Shown here in pieces: positions 1-6,807 of a DNA stretch of 16,487 nt. The notes below the pieces were generated by a model. The model was not told where the DNA came from and did not search any database. It saw nothing but the letters and a program-made list of their open reading frames with translations. The position numbers and the translations under genes are program-made. Location of the stretch: NCBI GenBank assembly GCA_964496755.1, contig CAZCBD010000038.1, positions 1 to 16,487 of the forward strand, given 5' to 3'. How positions within the stretch are numbered: position 1 is the first letter of the stretch; the number at the start of each line of letters is the position of its first letter. Source of the DNA: CAZCBD01 sp964496755 (GTDB taxonomy: Bacteria; Bacteroidota; Ignavibacteria; Ignavibacteriales; Melioribacteraceae).

Positions 1-105
1 AATTGTCCTACAGATCCTAAGAAATGTGATTTTTCCGGTTCTCATGAAATAGAAATTAAAGAAATAATTCAAAAAGTTAAAATTCAGTTGGGTATTAATT
101 TGTAA
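1..105 (+). CDS. 3' end of an unidentified protein-coding gene
   Basis: Frame 1 is open from the window edge to a TAA at 103-105 and gives 34 residues, starting NCPTDPKKCDFSGSHEIEIK and ending in a lysine-rich helix-like stretch. The codon use (AAA, ATT, GAA) matches the neighbouring genes, and the reading ends just before the SRP RNA promoter, so this looks like a genuine gene end. Two cysteines seven residues apart (C2 and C9 of the visible part) are the only distinctive feature. I do not recognise the family. A low-molecular-weight phosphatase or ArsC-like end was considered because of the CP...P pattern, but the rest does not fit. The start lies outside the window. Confidence 0.55.
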   Translation, partial: NCPTDPKKCDFSGSHEIEIKEIIQKVKIQLGINL

Positions 106-118
106 AACTTTATATTTG
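88..118 (+). promoter_or_regulatory. Bacteroidota-type promoter for the SRP RNA
   Basis: TTG at 88-90, a 20-nt spacer, then TATATTTG at 111-118, which is a full match to the TAnnTTTG -7 element known from Bacteroidota. The predicted start falls a few bases downstream, close to the base of the SRP RNA stem at about 131. The -33 element lies inside the end of the preceding gene. The consensus is established knowledge; its use here is inferred from position and fit. Confidence 0.5.
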
Positions 119-127
119 AAATTCAAG

Positions 128-230
128 TTTTGCCGGAGTGCGGTTAACAGATTGTCGCCCAATTCCATCAGGTCCGGAAGGAAGCAGTGGTAAGTGATTA
201 ATTTGTGTAATCGTTTTCTCCGGCTTTTTT
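128..230 (+). ncRNA. ffs: Signal recognition particle RNA, small bacterial type (4.5S-like)
   Basis: This RNA pairs with Ffh to form the signal recognition particle, which targets nascent membrane and secreted proteins to FtsY and the translocon. The conserved domain IV hairpin is plain: GGTCC at 171-175, a GGAA tetraloop at 176-179, then GGAAGCAG at 180-187, with CCA 165-167 pairing TGG 188-190. The ends close the long hairpin, since GCCGGAG at 132-138 pairs perfectly with CTCCGGC at 218-224. Six T residues follow at 225-230 and probably end transcription. At about 100 nt it is the short form without an Alu domain, as in most Gram-negative bacteria. The exact 5' end is approximate. Confidence 0.95.
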
Positions 231-242
231 AATTTCTTTATG

Positions 243-704
243 TTAAGTTTGAATTAATAGTTTTACTTTTCCGCTCATCGGGGCAATTTTATTTTCAAAA
301 GAAATTTGAACAAGCGTAGCATATCCAAAAACAATTGGTTCTGGGTTACCGGTGAAATAAGAAACATGATATGATAATTCCGGATTGTGAGCTACAAATA
401 GAACATTATCTTCATCCAAGCAATTTGCTATTTCCTCTATATATTCCGGTTTACAGCCGGGCAAAAGCCGGTTATCTAAAATTAGATCATTTTTATGTTC
501 GGTAATTATTTTTATTATTTCGGCAGTTTGAAATGTTCGTTTATATGGTGAACACAAAATGTAATCGAGGTTTTTCAATAATTCCAAATTATTTGTTGCT
601 AAATTGAATACATAAGATTTTCCGTTTTCGGTAAGTCCTCGTTTTGAATCGTCGTTTATTAATTTTGTGGGTTCGGCATGTCGCATTAAAAATATGTTTT
701 TCAT
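243..704 (-). CDS. sixA: SixA-type phosphohistidine phosphatase (histidine phosphatase superfamily)
   Basis: A 153-residue cytoplasmic member of the histidine phosphatase superfamily, branch 1. The catalytic RHG-type motif is at the N-terminus as LMRHAEP, with nucleophile H9 and R8. The second conserved arginine is R56 in SPYKRTFQTAE, and the second catalytic histidine is H106 in VAHNPEL, a motif typical of SixA. The length matches SixA (about 155-160 aa) and is far shorter than phosphoglycerate mutase. SixA removes phosphate from histidine in phosphorelay or phosphotransferase-system proteins; the actual substrate here cannot be read from the sequence. The GAGAAAG stretch upstream of the ATG could serve as a weak ribosome site. 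The gene converges on the SRP RNA and is divergent from the next gene. The superfamily call is firm; the SixA assignment is probable. Confidence 0.85.
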   Translation of the reverse strand: MKNIFLMRHAEPTKLINDDSKRGLTENGKSYVFNLATNNLELLKNLDYILCSPYKRTFQTAEIIKIITEHKNDLILDNRLLPGCKPEYIEEIANCLDEDNVLFVAHNPELSYHVSYFTGNPEPIVFGYATLVQISFENKIAPMSGKVKLLIQT

Positions 705-771
705 TCTTTCTCATTAATAATTTTTGGTTCAAAATCGATAATAATATAATATTTTTTTACATTAAGAAATT

Positions 772-1344
772 ATGAAAATAAATTCAATAAATATTCGTAA
801 AGAAGCAAATCTTATTAATAAAAGTGAAAATAAAAAGAGGACGATTAATTCTACTGCAAATTATTCGGATAGTAATGAGTTATCCTTGAAACACTTATTA
901 TCTGATTTTTCATTACACTCGGATTATGCGGAAATTAAAACAGAATTTTCCGATAATTATTTATTTCTTAATTTCTTGAATATTAAGAAAAGTAGTTCGA
1001 AAATACCCGATCAAATGTCTTTTAAAATATCTATTTCCAAGTTAAATAATTTAAGGTTAAATAAAAAAACAAAAGAGGATATAAATAGTTTTGTATCCGG
1101 ATTAATTAAAAAAGTTTCTGAAGTTGCTAATAACCGCAAATTGAAATTGAATAAAATATTTTTATCCGATGAAGATTTGGCAGAAATACTTTCTGTTAGG
1201 GATAAAAAAGGGAAACCAATCTTATTTGAATTATTGAATTTAATTATTCAAATGGCAAAAGAAAAAGACAAATCAAAAAAAGTAAATACGAAAAAAATTA
1301 ATATTATTTCAAAACGTAAAAGCATTAACGAAATAGTTTATTGA
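772..1344 (+). CDS. Hypothetical lysine-rich protein, unknown function
   Basis: A 190-residue protein that I do not recognise. It is rich in Lys, Asn, Ser and Ile. The first 45 or so residues look disordered, a central part (about 45-125) alternates predicted strand and helix, and residues 128-160 (KIFLSDEDLAEILSVRDKKG and onward) look helical. The C-terminal 30 residues are strongly basic. There is no signal peptide, membrane segment, cysteine or evident catalytic motif. Codon use matches the neighbours and the frame is open throughout, so it is probably real. It stands alone on the plus strand, divergent from sixA (67-bp gap) and convergent with nhaC with only three bases between the stop codons. 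The basic tail might bind nucleic acid or a membrane surface, but that is a guess. Confidence 0.7.
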   Translation: MKINSINIRKEANLINKSENKKRTINSTANYSDSNELSLKHLLSDFSLHSDYAEIKTEFSDNYLFLNFLNIKKSSSKIPDQMSFKISISKLNNLRLNKKTKEDINSFVSGLIKKVSEVANNRKLKLNKIFLSDEDLAEILSVRDKKGKPILFELLNLIIQMAKEKDKSKKVNTKKINIISKRKSINEIVY

Positions 1345-1347
1345 TTT

Positions 1348-2784
1348 TTAACTTAAGTCTTTTTTAGTTTCATCCTTTTTTTCAGTTTCATCCGTTTTTT
1401 TACTCTTATCCTTTTTTTCAATTGTAATTCCTGTATATCCATAAATTATGGATATTATTGGATTGAGTAAGTTTAAGAAAGCATAGGGCAAATAAAGAAG
1501 CGGATTAACACCCAGTGTTGCCCACATAAACGCACCGCAAGTATTCCATGGAATTAAGGGCGAAGTTAGTGTAGCGGAATCTTCTAAACAACGCGATAAA
1601 TTTTTAGGATGAAGATTAGCTTTGTCGAAAGCATTTTTATACATTCTACCCGGTACTACTATGGCCATATATTGGTCGGAGGCTATTATATTCATGGATA
1701 TTGAGCTGAAAATGGTAACAGCAATAAGTGAACCGGTTCGCCTAACTCTTTTTAATAGAGAGGTTGCAATTGTATTAAGCATACCAGCTTTTTCCATAAT
1801 ACCGCCAAAGGAAAGTGCAAATATAATTAAAGCGACGGTTTTCATCATGCTCAAAAGTCCGCCACCACTTATCAATTCATCAACCATTGCGTTTCCGGTT
1901 GTAATTGAAAATCCGGATTGTGCTACAAGAAAAACATCCGATAAAGTACTACCCTGAAAAATTACGGCGAAAATTCCACCCAAGATTGTCCCGGCAAACA
2001 ATGAAGGAAGTGGAGGGATTTTGAAAACCACCATCGCAATTACAATTGCCGGTGCAAGTAATAGAATCGGAGAAATATAAAAATTACTGCTTAAAATATT
2101 TAATATTGAATTAATGTTTTCCGTGTTAAGTGTACCGCTGCTATATCCGGTGCCAATAAAATAATACAAAATTATAGTAATTAAATAACTTGGGCCTGTA
2201 GTGTAAAGCATATGTCGTATATGTGTAAAAACATCGGTGCCGGCAACTGCAGGAGCCAAATTTGTTGTGTCGGATAGTGGAGACATCTTATCACCAAAAT
2301 AAGCCCCGGAAATAATTGATCCGGCAATAATGTAATTCGGGATACCCATACTTTGACCAACAGCTAATAATGCAACACCGATGGTTGCAGCTGTTGACCA
2401 ACTTGATCCTGTGCCGAGTGATATAATTGAACAAATTAAAAGTGATGCAATAAGAAAGATTTCAGGGGAAAGAAGTTTTAATCCGTAATAAATCATTGTG
2501 GGTACAATTCCGGATAAAAACCAAGTGCCCACCAATGTTCCGATTACGAACAAAATAAGAATTGCCGGCATGGCAAGAAGTATTCCTTTTACCATTCCTT
2601 CGCGTATTTCTTTCCATGTATATTTGAAATAAACCCCGATTAAAGAGGCTACTGCGGTTGAAAGAAGCAGAGGAATATGAGCATCCTGTTTGAAATAGTA
2701 AATCGTAATGAATAAGGTGGAAACTAAAAAAACAACGGGGGCTAATGAAAATAAAATACCGATTCGGCGAGATTCGTTCTCCAT
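1348..2784 (-). CDS. nhaC: NhaC-family Na+/H+ antiporter
   Basis: A 478-residue inner-membrane protein with roughly 11-12 hydrophobic segments, which fits the NhaC family (ion transporter superfamily) in length. The family signatures are present: GTGSSWSTAATIG at residues 124-136 and FGDKMSPLSDTTNLAPA around 163-179, where the polar and acidic residues (D165, S168, D172, T173) line the ion path. It should exchange external H+ for cytoplasmic Na+, although family members can also exchange malate and lactate, which the sequence cannot exclude. The last 20 residues are an unusual hydrophilic tail with alternating Lys and Asp/Glu (KKTDETEKKDETKKD), probably cytoplasmic. The ATG follows a modest AAGAGA site. 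It lies 71 bp downstream of uvrC on the same strand and may be co-transcribed, as no terminator is visible between them. Confidence 0.92.
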   Translation of the reverse strand: MENESRRIGILFSLAPVVFLVSTLFITIYYFKQDAHIPLLLSTAVASLIGVYFKYTWKEIREGMVKGILLAMPAILILFVIGTLVGTWFLSGIVPTMIYYGLKLLSPEIFLIASLLICSIISLGTGSSWSTAATIGVALLAVGQSMGIPNYIIAGSIISGAYFGDKMSPLSDTTNLAPAVAGTDVFTHIRHMLYTTGPSYLITIILYYFIGTGYSSGTLNTENINSILNILSSNFYISPILLLAPAIVIAMVVFKIPPLPSLFAGTILGGIFAVIFQGSTLSDVFLVAQSGFSITTGNAMVDELISGGGLLSMMKTVALIIFALSFGGIMEKAGMLNTIATSLLKRVRRTGSLIAVTIFSSISMNIIASDQYMAIVVPGRMYKNAFDKANLHPKNLSRCLEDSATLTSPLIPWNTCGAFMWATLGVNPLLYLPYAFLNLLNPIISIIYGYTGITIEKKDKSKKTDETEKKDETKKDLS

Positions 2785-2855
2785 ATATTTCTCTTGTTAA
2801 ATAACAGTTTGTTTAGAAAAATTAAAAATATGTTTTATGTTAAATAGTTTCAAGT

Positions 2856-4685
2856 CTAACTTCTTGATGTTAAATAAAAGGTGTGGATTTTATTTGCAAT
2901 GTTTTTATTAACGACGGCTGAAAGTTTTTCAACCGGAGCTGTTTTAATTTCTTCAATGCTGTTAAAATTGGAAAGAAGTTTTTCGGCACTCTTTTTCCCA
3001 ATGCCCGGTATTTTAGTCAATTCCGACGTAATGGTTCTTTTGTTTCTTCTTTCTCTATGGAATGTAATAGCAAAACGATGTGCTTCATCTCTTAAATGTT
3101 GTAATAGTTTTAAACTCGAAGAAGTTTTAGGAATTGTTTGCGCTTCTGATATTTCAGGGAAAAATATTTCTTCCAATCGTTTTGCCAAACCGATAATTTC
3201 AAAATCTCTAAAACCTAATTTGTGTAAAATTTCAACAGCAGATGAAAGTTGCCCTTTCCCTCCGTCAACCATGATTAAATCCGGTAGTGATTGTTTTTCA
3301 TTTTTTAATCTGGAATATCTGCGTTCAATAACCTCGCGCATACTGGCAAAATCATCAGGGCCTGAAACCGATTTGATTATAAATCTTCGATATAAACTTT
3401 TTTTTGGTTTTCCATCAACAAAAACTACCAAGCTGGCAACCGTATCTGTGCCTTGCAAATTAGAGATATCAAAACATTCGATTTTGCGAGGCAATTTTTT
3501 TAAGCTTAAATCTCTTTTTAAAGATGATAAAACAAAAGGTACATTCCCTTCACGTTTCATTTTTTTTAGTTTTATTTCTTTTAGAAAAAGCTCGGCGTTT
3601 TTTTTGCACATTCCTAAAATTGATTTTGTTTCCGATTTTATTTGGGGGATAAAAAATTTGACTTTTCTACTGGTTTTATGCGAAAGCCACTCAATTAAAA
3701 GGTCGCTATCATTCGGCAAAGTTTCTACAATTATTTCTCGCGGAATATCAACATATTCATTGTAATAAAATTTAATTGCCGATAAATATATTTCATTTAA
3801 ACTGGAATCAATATTCGAGGAAAATTTGAATTGCTTTTTCCCGATTAATTTTCCCGAACGAATTTGAAGAATTGTACATGCCGCATCTTTTTCTTCGGCA
3901 GCAATTGCTATTATATCTTTATCGTGATTATCGGTTGAAACAACCTTTTGTTTTTCCGAATAAATATTTAATTGTGAAATTTTATCTCTAAACTCGGCTG
4001 CTTTTTCAAACTCGAAATTTTCAGAAGCTGTTTGCATTTCTTTGGCTAATTCTGAAACTAATTCATTAGTTTTTCCCTGAAGTAATTTAATTACTTGTTC
4101 AACAGTTATCTTGTAATTGTTTTCCGAAATAAAATTTTCGCAAGGGCCGTCACATTTTTTTATGTGAAATTCTAAACAAGTTTTGTAATTATTCTTTTCA
4201 ATTGATTTAGGGTCTAATTTTAATTTGCAATTTCTAATCTTAAATAATGATTTTATCATTCGTAATGAGTGGTTTAAACTTTTTACGTCGGTATAGGGGC
4301 CAAAATATTTTGAACCGTCTTTTATAATTTGTCGGGTTGAAAAAATTCGTGGGAAAGGTTCATTTGTGATTCTTATATAAGGGAATGATTTATCATCTTT
4401 TAGGAGAATATTATATTTTGGCTTATGTTCTTTGATTAGATTATTTTCAAGCACAAGAGCCTCAATTTCACTATCTGTAATAATTAATTGCAAATCTGAT
4501 ATTTTGCTTACCAGTACTTCTGTTTTGGCATTAATCTGATTTTTGTTGAAATATGATTTTATTCTACCCCTTAAGTTTTTTGCTTTTCCGATATATATAA
4601 TTTTTCCTTCAGTGTTCAAAAATTGATAAACACCCGGATTTGTTGGTAAGTTTTTTAATTTTTCTTGTAGTCTGTTTTTACTCAT
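2856..4685 (-). CDS. uvrC: UvrABC nucleotide-excision repair endonuclease subunit UvrC
   Basis: UvrC makes the 3' and then the 5' incision beside a lesion marked by UvrA and UvrB. All domains are visible in order: the GIY-YIG nuclease for the 3' cut (GVY 18-20, YIG 31-33, R41, E80); four cysteines C153, C170, C178 and C182 in the pattern reported to hold an Fe-S cluster; the UvrB-binding UVR motif at about 205-240; the RNase H-like 5' nuclease with FDISNLQG (D406), VDGGKGQL (D474) and DEAHRFA (H536); and a C-terminal helix-hairpin-helix pair at about 555-605 (TKIPGIGKKSAEKLL). At 609 aa it is full length. ATG at 4685 is chosen; an in-frame GTG directly before it (4688) would add one residue. 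No convincing Shine-Dalgarno sequence precedes it. Confidence 0.97.
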   Translation of the reverse strand: MSKNRLQEKLKNLPTNPGVYQFLNTEGKIIYIGKAKNLRGRIKSYFNKNQINAKTEVLVSKISDLQLIITDSEIEALVLENNLIKEHKPKYNILLKDDKSFPYIRITNEPFPRIFSTRQIIKDGSKYFGPYTDVKSLNHSLRMIKSLFKIRNCKLKLDPKSIEKNNYKTCLEFHIKKCDGPCENFISENNYKITVEQVIKLLQGKTNELVSELAKEMQTASENFEFEKAAEFRDKISQLNIYSEKQKVVSTDNHDKDIIAIAAEEKDAACTILQIRSGKLIGKKQFKFSSNIDSSLNEIYLSAIKFYYNEYVDIPREIIVETLPNDSDLLIEWLSHKTSRKVKFFIPQIKSETKSILGMCKKNAELFLKEIKLKKMKREGNVPFVLSSLKRDLSLKKLPRKIECFDISNLQGTDTVASLVVFVDGKPKKSLYRRFIIKSVSGPDDFASMREVIERRYSRLKNEKQSLPDLIMVDGGKGQLSSAVEILHKLGFRDFEIIGLAKRLEEIFFPEISEAQTIPKTSSSLKLLQHLRDEAHRFAITFHRERRNKRTITSELTKIPGIGKKSAEKLLSNFNSIEEIKTAPVEKLSAVVNKNIANKIHTFYLTSRS

Positions 4686-4807
4686 CACTATTTAATAAAT
4701 ATAAAATGAGATAGTAATTAGTTACTTGCTAAAAGGCAATTAGAGTTTGATAAATCTAACTGCAACACAACAAATATAAATTTAGATACAAATATAACGA
4801 GGAAGTT

Positions 4808-4909
4808 ATGAAAAACTACAATAAATTACTTGCATCGTTATTTATTTTGATATCCGATATTATTAGTTCAAATATCATTAGTTTAAACAAAATTGAAAAC
4901 TTCTATTGA
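4808..4909 (+). CDS. Possible micro-ORF, 33 codons, with a good ribosome site
   Basis: An ATG at 4808 sits 5 nt after a GAGGAAG ribosome-binding sequence (about 4799-4805) and opens a frame of 33 codons that ends at TGA 4907-4909. The peptide begins MKNYNKLLASLFILISDIIS, a lysine-bearing start followed by a hydrophobic core like a signal peptide, then runs into a polar tail without any known domain. It may be a real small secreted or membrane peptide, the remains of an exported-protein gene that lost its body, or chance in AT-rich DNA. The strong ribosome site is the only real argument in its favour. Low confidence. Confidence 0.25.
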   Translation: MKNYNKLLASLFILISDIISSNIISLNKIENFY

Positions 4910-5017
4910 TTGGTGATTTATGCGTGATAAAATAGACTTATTGAAGTAGGCATTATCATTGTTAAAGAAAAATTCAAACTACTATTAATCCCAAACTAAT
5001 TGCAACATAAATTTTTT

Positions 5018-5048
5018 TTTGACATTTATAATCCTTTTATTAAATTTA
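5018..5048 (+). promoter_or_regulatory. Bacteroidota-type promoter of the sulfide/sulfur-relay operon
   Basis: TTTG at 5018-5021, exactly 19 nt, then TAAATTTA at 5041-5048, one mismatch from TAnnTTTG. The element also reads as TTGACA (5019-5024) for a classical sigma-70 -35 box, but the matching -10 (TAAATT, 5041-5046) is weaker in that model. The predicted start is about 5052-5055, giving a leader of about 65 nt before the MerR-type ATG. A second possible -10 (TATACT, 5090-5095) lacks a -35 partner. Confidence 0.5.
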
Positions 5049-5075
5049 AAAACTATATCATACAATATAGTTTTT
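5048..5075. promoter_or_regulatory. Perfect 11-bp inverted repeat, candidate operator
   Basis: AAAAACTATAT (5048-5058) and its exact reverse complement ATATAGTTTTT (5065-5075) are separated by CATACA (5059-5064). The repeat begins at the last base of the predicted -7 element and covers the predicted start site. A bound dimer there would block or remodel initiation. The MerR-type protein encoded 43 bp downstream is the natural candidate for binding it. A terminator is less likely: the stem has only one G-C pair per arm and there is no gene upstream on this strand to terminate. Confidence 0.55.
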
Positions 5076-5118
5076 ATGATATCAGATTATATACTTTACA
5101 ATATAAATTGAGATAAAA

Positions 5119-5550
5119 ATGTCCGAAAAAAATTTACCACTTTATACTATTAGCACGGCATCAAGTTTATGTGGCTTATCAGTCCATACTTTAAGAATGT
5201 ATGAAAGAGAAGGGCTATTAATTCCGTTTAAAAAATCAAGCGGGCATAGACTTTTTTCTGAAATGGATTTAGAGCGTATTAAATGTATCCAGTCTACCAT
5301 AAACGTGGAAAAAATAAATATAGAGGGAATTAGAAGGCTTTTGGCATTAATTCCGTGTTGGAAAATTATTAATTGTTCGGAAAGTGATAGAGCAAAATGT
5401 GAAGCTTATAGCGGATATTCAAAACCCTGCTGGTTTGTAAATCATAAAAATAATATTTGCGAAGGCAAAGATTGTAGCAAGTGTGAAGTTTATAATAGTT
5501 TCAGTACTTGCGCTTCAATTAAACAGAAACTTCAAGAGTTACTAAAATAA
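5119..5550 (+). CDS. MerR-family regulator with a C-terminal two-CW cysteine cluster
   Basis: A 143-residue cytoplasmic DNA-binding regulator. Residues 8-76 form a MerR winged helix-turn-helix: YTISTASSLCGLSVHTLRMYEREGLL is the classic helix-turn-helix, followed by the wing GHRLFSEMDLERI. In place of the long dimerisation helix and metal loop of MerR/SoxR, the C-terminal half carries eight cysteines (80, 86, 94, 104, 114, 119, 122, 131) with two Cys-Trp pairs (80-81, 104-105) and a CxxxxCxxC motif. I recall similar two-CW cysteine arrays in signalling proteins of anaerobic and sulfur-metabolising microbes; that parallel is from memory. Such a cluster could hold Fe-S or zinc, or react with sulfide or polysulfide. 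The gene leads an operon whose next member is SQR (25-bp gap) and probably controls it through the inverted repeat upstream. Confidence 0.9.
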   Translation: MSEKNLPLYTISTASSLCGLSVHTLRMYEREGLLIPFKKSSGHRLFSEMDLERIKCIQSTINVEKINIEGIRRLLALIPCWKIINCSESDRAKCEAYSGYSKPCWFVNHKNNICEGKDCSKCEVYNSFSTCASIKQKLQELLK

Positions 5551-5575
5551 TATTATAAATCATAGAGGTTAGAAA

Positions 5576-6805
5576 ATGAAAAAACTTGTAATATTGGGTG
5601 CCGGAACGGGTGGCACAATAATGTTAAATAAATTATCGGCTGTTTTAGACAAATCGGAATGGCAAATTACCATTGTAGACCAACATGAAACTCATTATTA
5701 TCAGCCGGGATTTTTATTTATTCCATTTGGTATGTATTCAAAAAAAGATGTGATTAAGCCTAAAAGAGATTTCTTTGTGCCCGGAGTTGAAGTAATAATG
5801 GCAGGAATAGATAAAATTCTACCCGAGAAAAAGGAAGTGCATTTAGAAAATAAATCGATATTATCGTATGATTATCTGATTATTGCTACCGGTGCAAAAA
5901 TTAATCCGAATGAAATTGAAGGAATGAATGCCCAGTTGTGGCAAAAGAAAATTTTTGATTTTTATACAATTGAAGGTGCTATGGCCCTTGCCGATTTTTT
6001 TAAAACTTGGCAAGGAGGTAAACTTGTAATAAATATTACCGAAATGCCAATTAAATGTCCGGTTGCACCACTTGAATTTACATTTTTGGCAGATTGGTTT
6101 TTTACTGAAAGAGGAATGCGTGATAAAGTTGATATTCACTTTGTAACACCTTTGCCCGGAGCATTTACAAAACCTAAAGCCTCATCAATCTTAGGGGATT
6201 TTTTAACAAAGAAAAATATCAAATTAACTCCGGAATTTAATATTGGTAGAGTTGAAAATGAAGAGCATAAAATTGTTTCTTGGGACGAAAAAGAAATTGA
6301 ATTTGATTGTTTGGTTACAATTCCAACAAATATGGGGGATGAATGCATTGAAAGAAGCGGCATGGGTGATGAACTTAATTTTATACCGACCGATAAGCAC
6401 ACATTACTTGCAAAAGAGTTTGATAATATTTTTGTAATTGGCGATGCAACCGATTTACCAAGCTCAAAAGCCGGTTCCGTTGTTCATTTCCAAGCTGATA
6501 TTCTTTTCGAAAATTTCCTAAATATAATAGAAGGAAGAAAACCTACTGCTAAATTTGATGGCCATGCAAATTGTTTTATTGAATCCGGATTCGGGAAAGG
6601 AATATTGATTGATTTCAATTATGATACCGAACCATTGCCGGGTAAATTTCCACTTCCGGGTGTTGGACCCTTTTCACTTTTGGAAGAAACAAAAATGAAT
6701 CATTACGGAAAAATAATGTTCCGTTGGATGTATTGGAATTTTTTACTTAAGGGTAAGGAATTACCAATTGAATCTCAAATGACAATGGCAGGCAAGAGGT
6801 TATAA
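5576..6805 (+). CDS. sqr: Sulfide:quinone oxidoreductase-type flavoprotein (SQR)
   Basis: A 409-residue FAD enzyme of the SQR/flavocytochrome c branch of the disulfide reductase family. It oxidises H2S to zero-valent sulfur or polysulfide and reduces membrane quinone. The N-terminal dinucleotide fold is GAGTGG (8-13), the second FAD motif is YDYLIIATGA (98-107), and FVIGDA (286-291) contacts the flavin. C161 in IKCPVAPLEF and C333 in HANCFIESGFGKG match the two redox-active cysteines that carry the sulfur intermediate in known SQRs. C245 and C257 are extra. The C-terminus (FRWMYWNFLLKG, 382-393) resembles the membrane-surface anchor of SQRs. AGAGG precedes the ATG. A tusE/dsrC-like and a dsrE2-like gene downstream support sulfide as substrate. 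The exact SQR type is not assigned. Confidence 0.9.
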   Translation: MKKLVILGAGTGGTIMLNKLSAVLDKSEWQITIVDQHETHYYQPGFLFIPFGMYSKKDVIKPKRDFFVPGVEVIMAGIDKILPEKKEVHLENKSILSYDYLIIATGAKINPNEIEGMNAQLWQKKIFDFYTIEGAMALADFFKTWQGGKLVINITEMPIKCPVAPLEFTFLADWFFTERGMRDKVDIHFVTPLPGAFTKPKASSILGDFLTKKNIKLTPEFNIGRVENEEHKIVSWDEKEIEFDCLVTIPTNMGDECIERSGMGDELNFIPTDKHTLLAKEFDNIFVIGDATDLPSSKAGSVVHFQADILFENFLNIIEGRKPTAKFDGHANCFIESGFGKGILIDFNYDTEPLPGKFPLPGVGPFSLLEETKMNHYGKIMFRWMYWNFLLKGKELPIESQMTMAGKRL

Positions 6806-6807
6806 AA

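Larger units (their letters stand above)
4689..5118. other. 430-bp divergent intergenic region between uvrC and the MerR-type operon
   Basis: This AT-rich stretch separates two divergent transcription units. Its right part holds the operon promoter and a perfect inverted repeat, listed separately. Its middle holds a possible 33-codon ORF at 4808-4909. Two near-identical 12-mers, CTAACTGCAACA at 4757-4768 and CTAATTGCAACA at 4997-5008, lie 240 bp apart and upstream of the promoter. No tRNA, recognisable riboswitch or terminator hairpin was found. A promoter for uvrC on the minus strand must lie near 4700-4760, but none stands out. Confidence 0.6.

Noticed and set aside
1351..1358. ACTTAAGT palindrome between the hypothetical gene and nhaC as a terminator or operator
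   Set aside because: It is only 8 bp, without loop or GC content, and lies inside the nhaC reading frame next to the Lys-rich tail codons. Chance is likely.
1622..1957. Plus-strand open frame of 111 codons
   Set aside because: Antisense to nhaC within conserved membrane segments; no ribosome site or family resemblance.
2881..3765. Long open frame of 294 codons on the plus strand
   Set aside because: It lies wholly antisense to uvrC, whose domains and catalytic residues are complete. The antisense reading has no recognisable motif and is a shadow of the codon use.
5048..5075. Inverted repeat read as a terminator
   Set aside because: Each arm has only one G-C pair, there is no upstream plus-strand gene of note, and it overlaps the promoter of the next operon.
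5861..6402. Two minus-strand open frames opposite the SQR gene
   Set aside because: They overlap the FAD- and sulfide-site coding region of a complete SQR and show no domain of their own.
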